This document shows, in pieces, positions 6,145 through 6,715 of a DNA stretch of 6,715 nucleotides (position 1 is the stretch's first letter; each line of letters starts with the position of its first letter). The notes below the pieces were generated by a model, which ran no database searches, had not been told where the DNA came from, and saw nothing but the letters and a program-made list of their open reading frames with translations. The stretch is from positions 1 through 6,715 of the forward strand of contig JACCRJ010000233.1 in the NCBI GenBank assembly GCA_013813615.1, in the 5' to 3' direction. The stretch is from Lautropia sp. (GTDB lineage Bacteria; Pseudomonadota; Gammaproteobacteria; Burkholderiales; Burkholderiaceae_E). A program made the translations under genes and the position numbers.

Positions 6145-6715
6145 TCAGAGCACAGGCAAGGCGGGGGCCGGAATCGCCCGCCAAGTGGCTGTTCGGCTGC
6201 CCATCCCGGCCCTGAAATTCAACATCAGGAGCCCCCCGACCAGCGCCGTCGCACCGCCGGTGTGGAGCACCGCGGCGGCCATCGGCCAGTCGAGGAATAT
6301 GTTGGTCAGTCCGGTGATCAATTGAGCAAGCAGCATCAGCAGCAACCATCTGCCGACCCGTTCCAGGCCCGCGACGCGCCGCACCCGCCAGGCCAGCACG
6401 CCGAGCACGGCCAGCACTCCATAGGCCATCAGGCGGTGCGCGTAATGAATTGCGGTGAGCGCCGGGAAAGGCAATCCTGCACCGTCGGCGGTCTTGCCGA
6501 GCGGACGCCAGATCTCGAAGCCCGCTGCAACGTCCATGCTCGGCCACCAGGATCCCTGGCATAGGGGGAAGTCCCGGCAGGCGAGGGTCGCGTAATTACT
6601 GCTGACCCAGCCGCCCAGCGCGATCTGGACGAACAGCAACAGCAAAGCCACGGCACCCCATGGACGATACCGCGCGGCATCGGGTGATACCGGCGGATGA
6701 TGGCTGATCCGGTTG
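6145..6715 (-). CDS. ctaA: Heme A synthase, C-terminal half (5' end beyond the window)
   Basis: The minus-strand frame is open from the right edge (first full codon 6712-6714) to TGA at 6145-6147, giving 189 residues of a protein usually about 340-380 long. Heme A synthase (CtaA/Cox15) oxidises the C8 methyl group of heme o to a formyl group, making heme a for aa3-type oxidases, and sits in the inner membrane. The visible part shows the start of the second four-helix bundle (RYRPWGAVALLLLFVQ), the SNYATLACRDFPLCQGSWWP loop with the Cys pair (visible residues 46 and 52), the heme-binding IHYAHR motif (90 and 93) and the second ligand His in VLHTGGA (151). The internal GTG at 6651 is not the start, because in-frame family-like sequence continues to the edge. 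It lies upstream of subunit II in the same direction, 125 bases before its ATG, so it may share the transcript and supply its cofactor. Confidence 0.92.
   Translation of the reverse strand, partial: NRISHHPPVSPDAARYRPWGAVALLLLFVQIALGGWVSSNYATLACRDFPLCQGSWWPSMDVAAGFEIWRPLGKTADGAGLPFPALTAIHYAHRLMAYGVLAVLGVLAWRVRRVAGLERVGRWLLLMLLAQLITGLTNIFLDWPMAAAVLHTGGATALVGGLLMLNFRAGMGSRTATWRAIPAPALPVL

Noticed and set aside
1..6715. CRISPR arrays, tRNA or rRNA genes, insertion sequences and phage genes.
   Set aside because: No regularly spaced repeats, cloverleaf sequences, transposase motifs or terminal inverted repeats are visible.

Overview
The window carries most of a gene cluster for an aa3/caa3-type heme-copper cytochrome c oxidase on the minus strand. 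It is flanked on the left by one uncharacterised membrane-protein gene on the plus strand. The GC-rich sequence, the protein families and the gene layout point to a proteobacterium, most likely a gammaproteobacterium. That placement rests on protein resemblance recalled from memory, not on a search.

Layout, left to right. Bases 1-114 may hold the last 37 codons of an unrecognised plus-strand gene. Bases 115-429 show no convincing gene but contain a sigma70-like promoter candidate. Bases 430-990 (+) encode a 186-residue protein with two membrane segments, from a conserved but uncharacterised family. It meets the oxidase operon tail to tail, with 9 bases between the stop codons and no visible terminator. 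The rest is on the minus strand. In transcription order, right to left, it reads: the C-terminal half of heme A synthase (6145 to beyond the right edge); a short regulatory-looking leader with a 9-bp inverted repeat and a possible 20-codon leader ORF; subunit II fused to two cytochrome c domains (4661-6019); subunit I (2837-4615); a first subunit III-like protein (2153-2818); a second, more canonical subunit III (1413-2138); and a small subunit IV with a His/Gln-rich tandem-repeat N-terminus (1000-1404). Gaps between the oxidase genes are only 8 to 45 bases, so they are almost certainly one transcript. Heme A synthase may belong to it too.

How the genes work together. Heme A synthase makes the heme a needed by subunit I. 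Electrons enter through the two fused c-hemes of subunit II, pass to its CuA centre, then to heme a and the heme a3/CuB site of subunit I, where O2 is reduced and protons are pumped. The two subunit III-like proteins and subunit IV are accessory membrane subunits. A subunit II-cytochrome c fusion, a subunit I and two different subunit III genes recall the alternative oxidase operon coxMNOP described in Bradyrhizobium japonicum. Here a second c-heme domain and a subunit IV are added.

Most notable observations: the leader/hairpin arrangement before the subunit II gene, whose possible leader ORF ends in an ATGA overlap with the subunit II start; the 30-bp in-frame repeat that gives subunit IV a histidine-rich tail; the duplicated c domains of subunit II; and the replacement by Ser of the usual Mg/Mn-site His in subunit I. 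The oxidase itself is a recognisable system. The leader and the repeat tail are the parts that may be undescribed.
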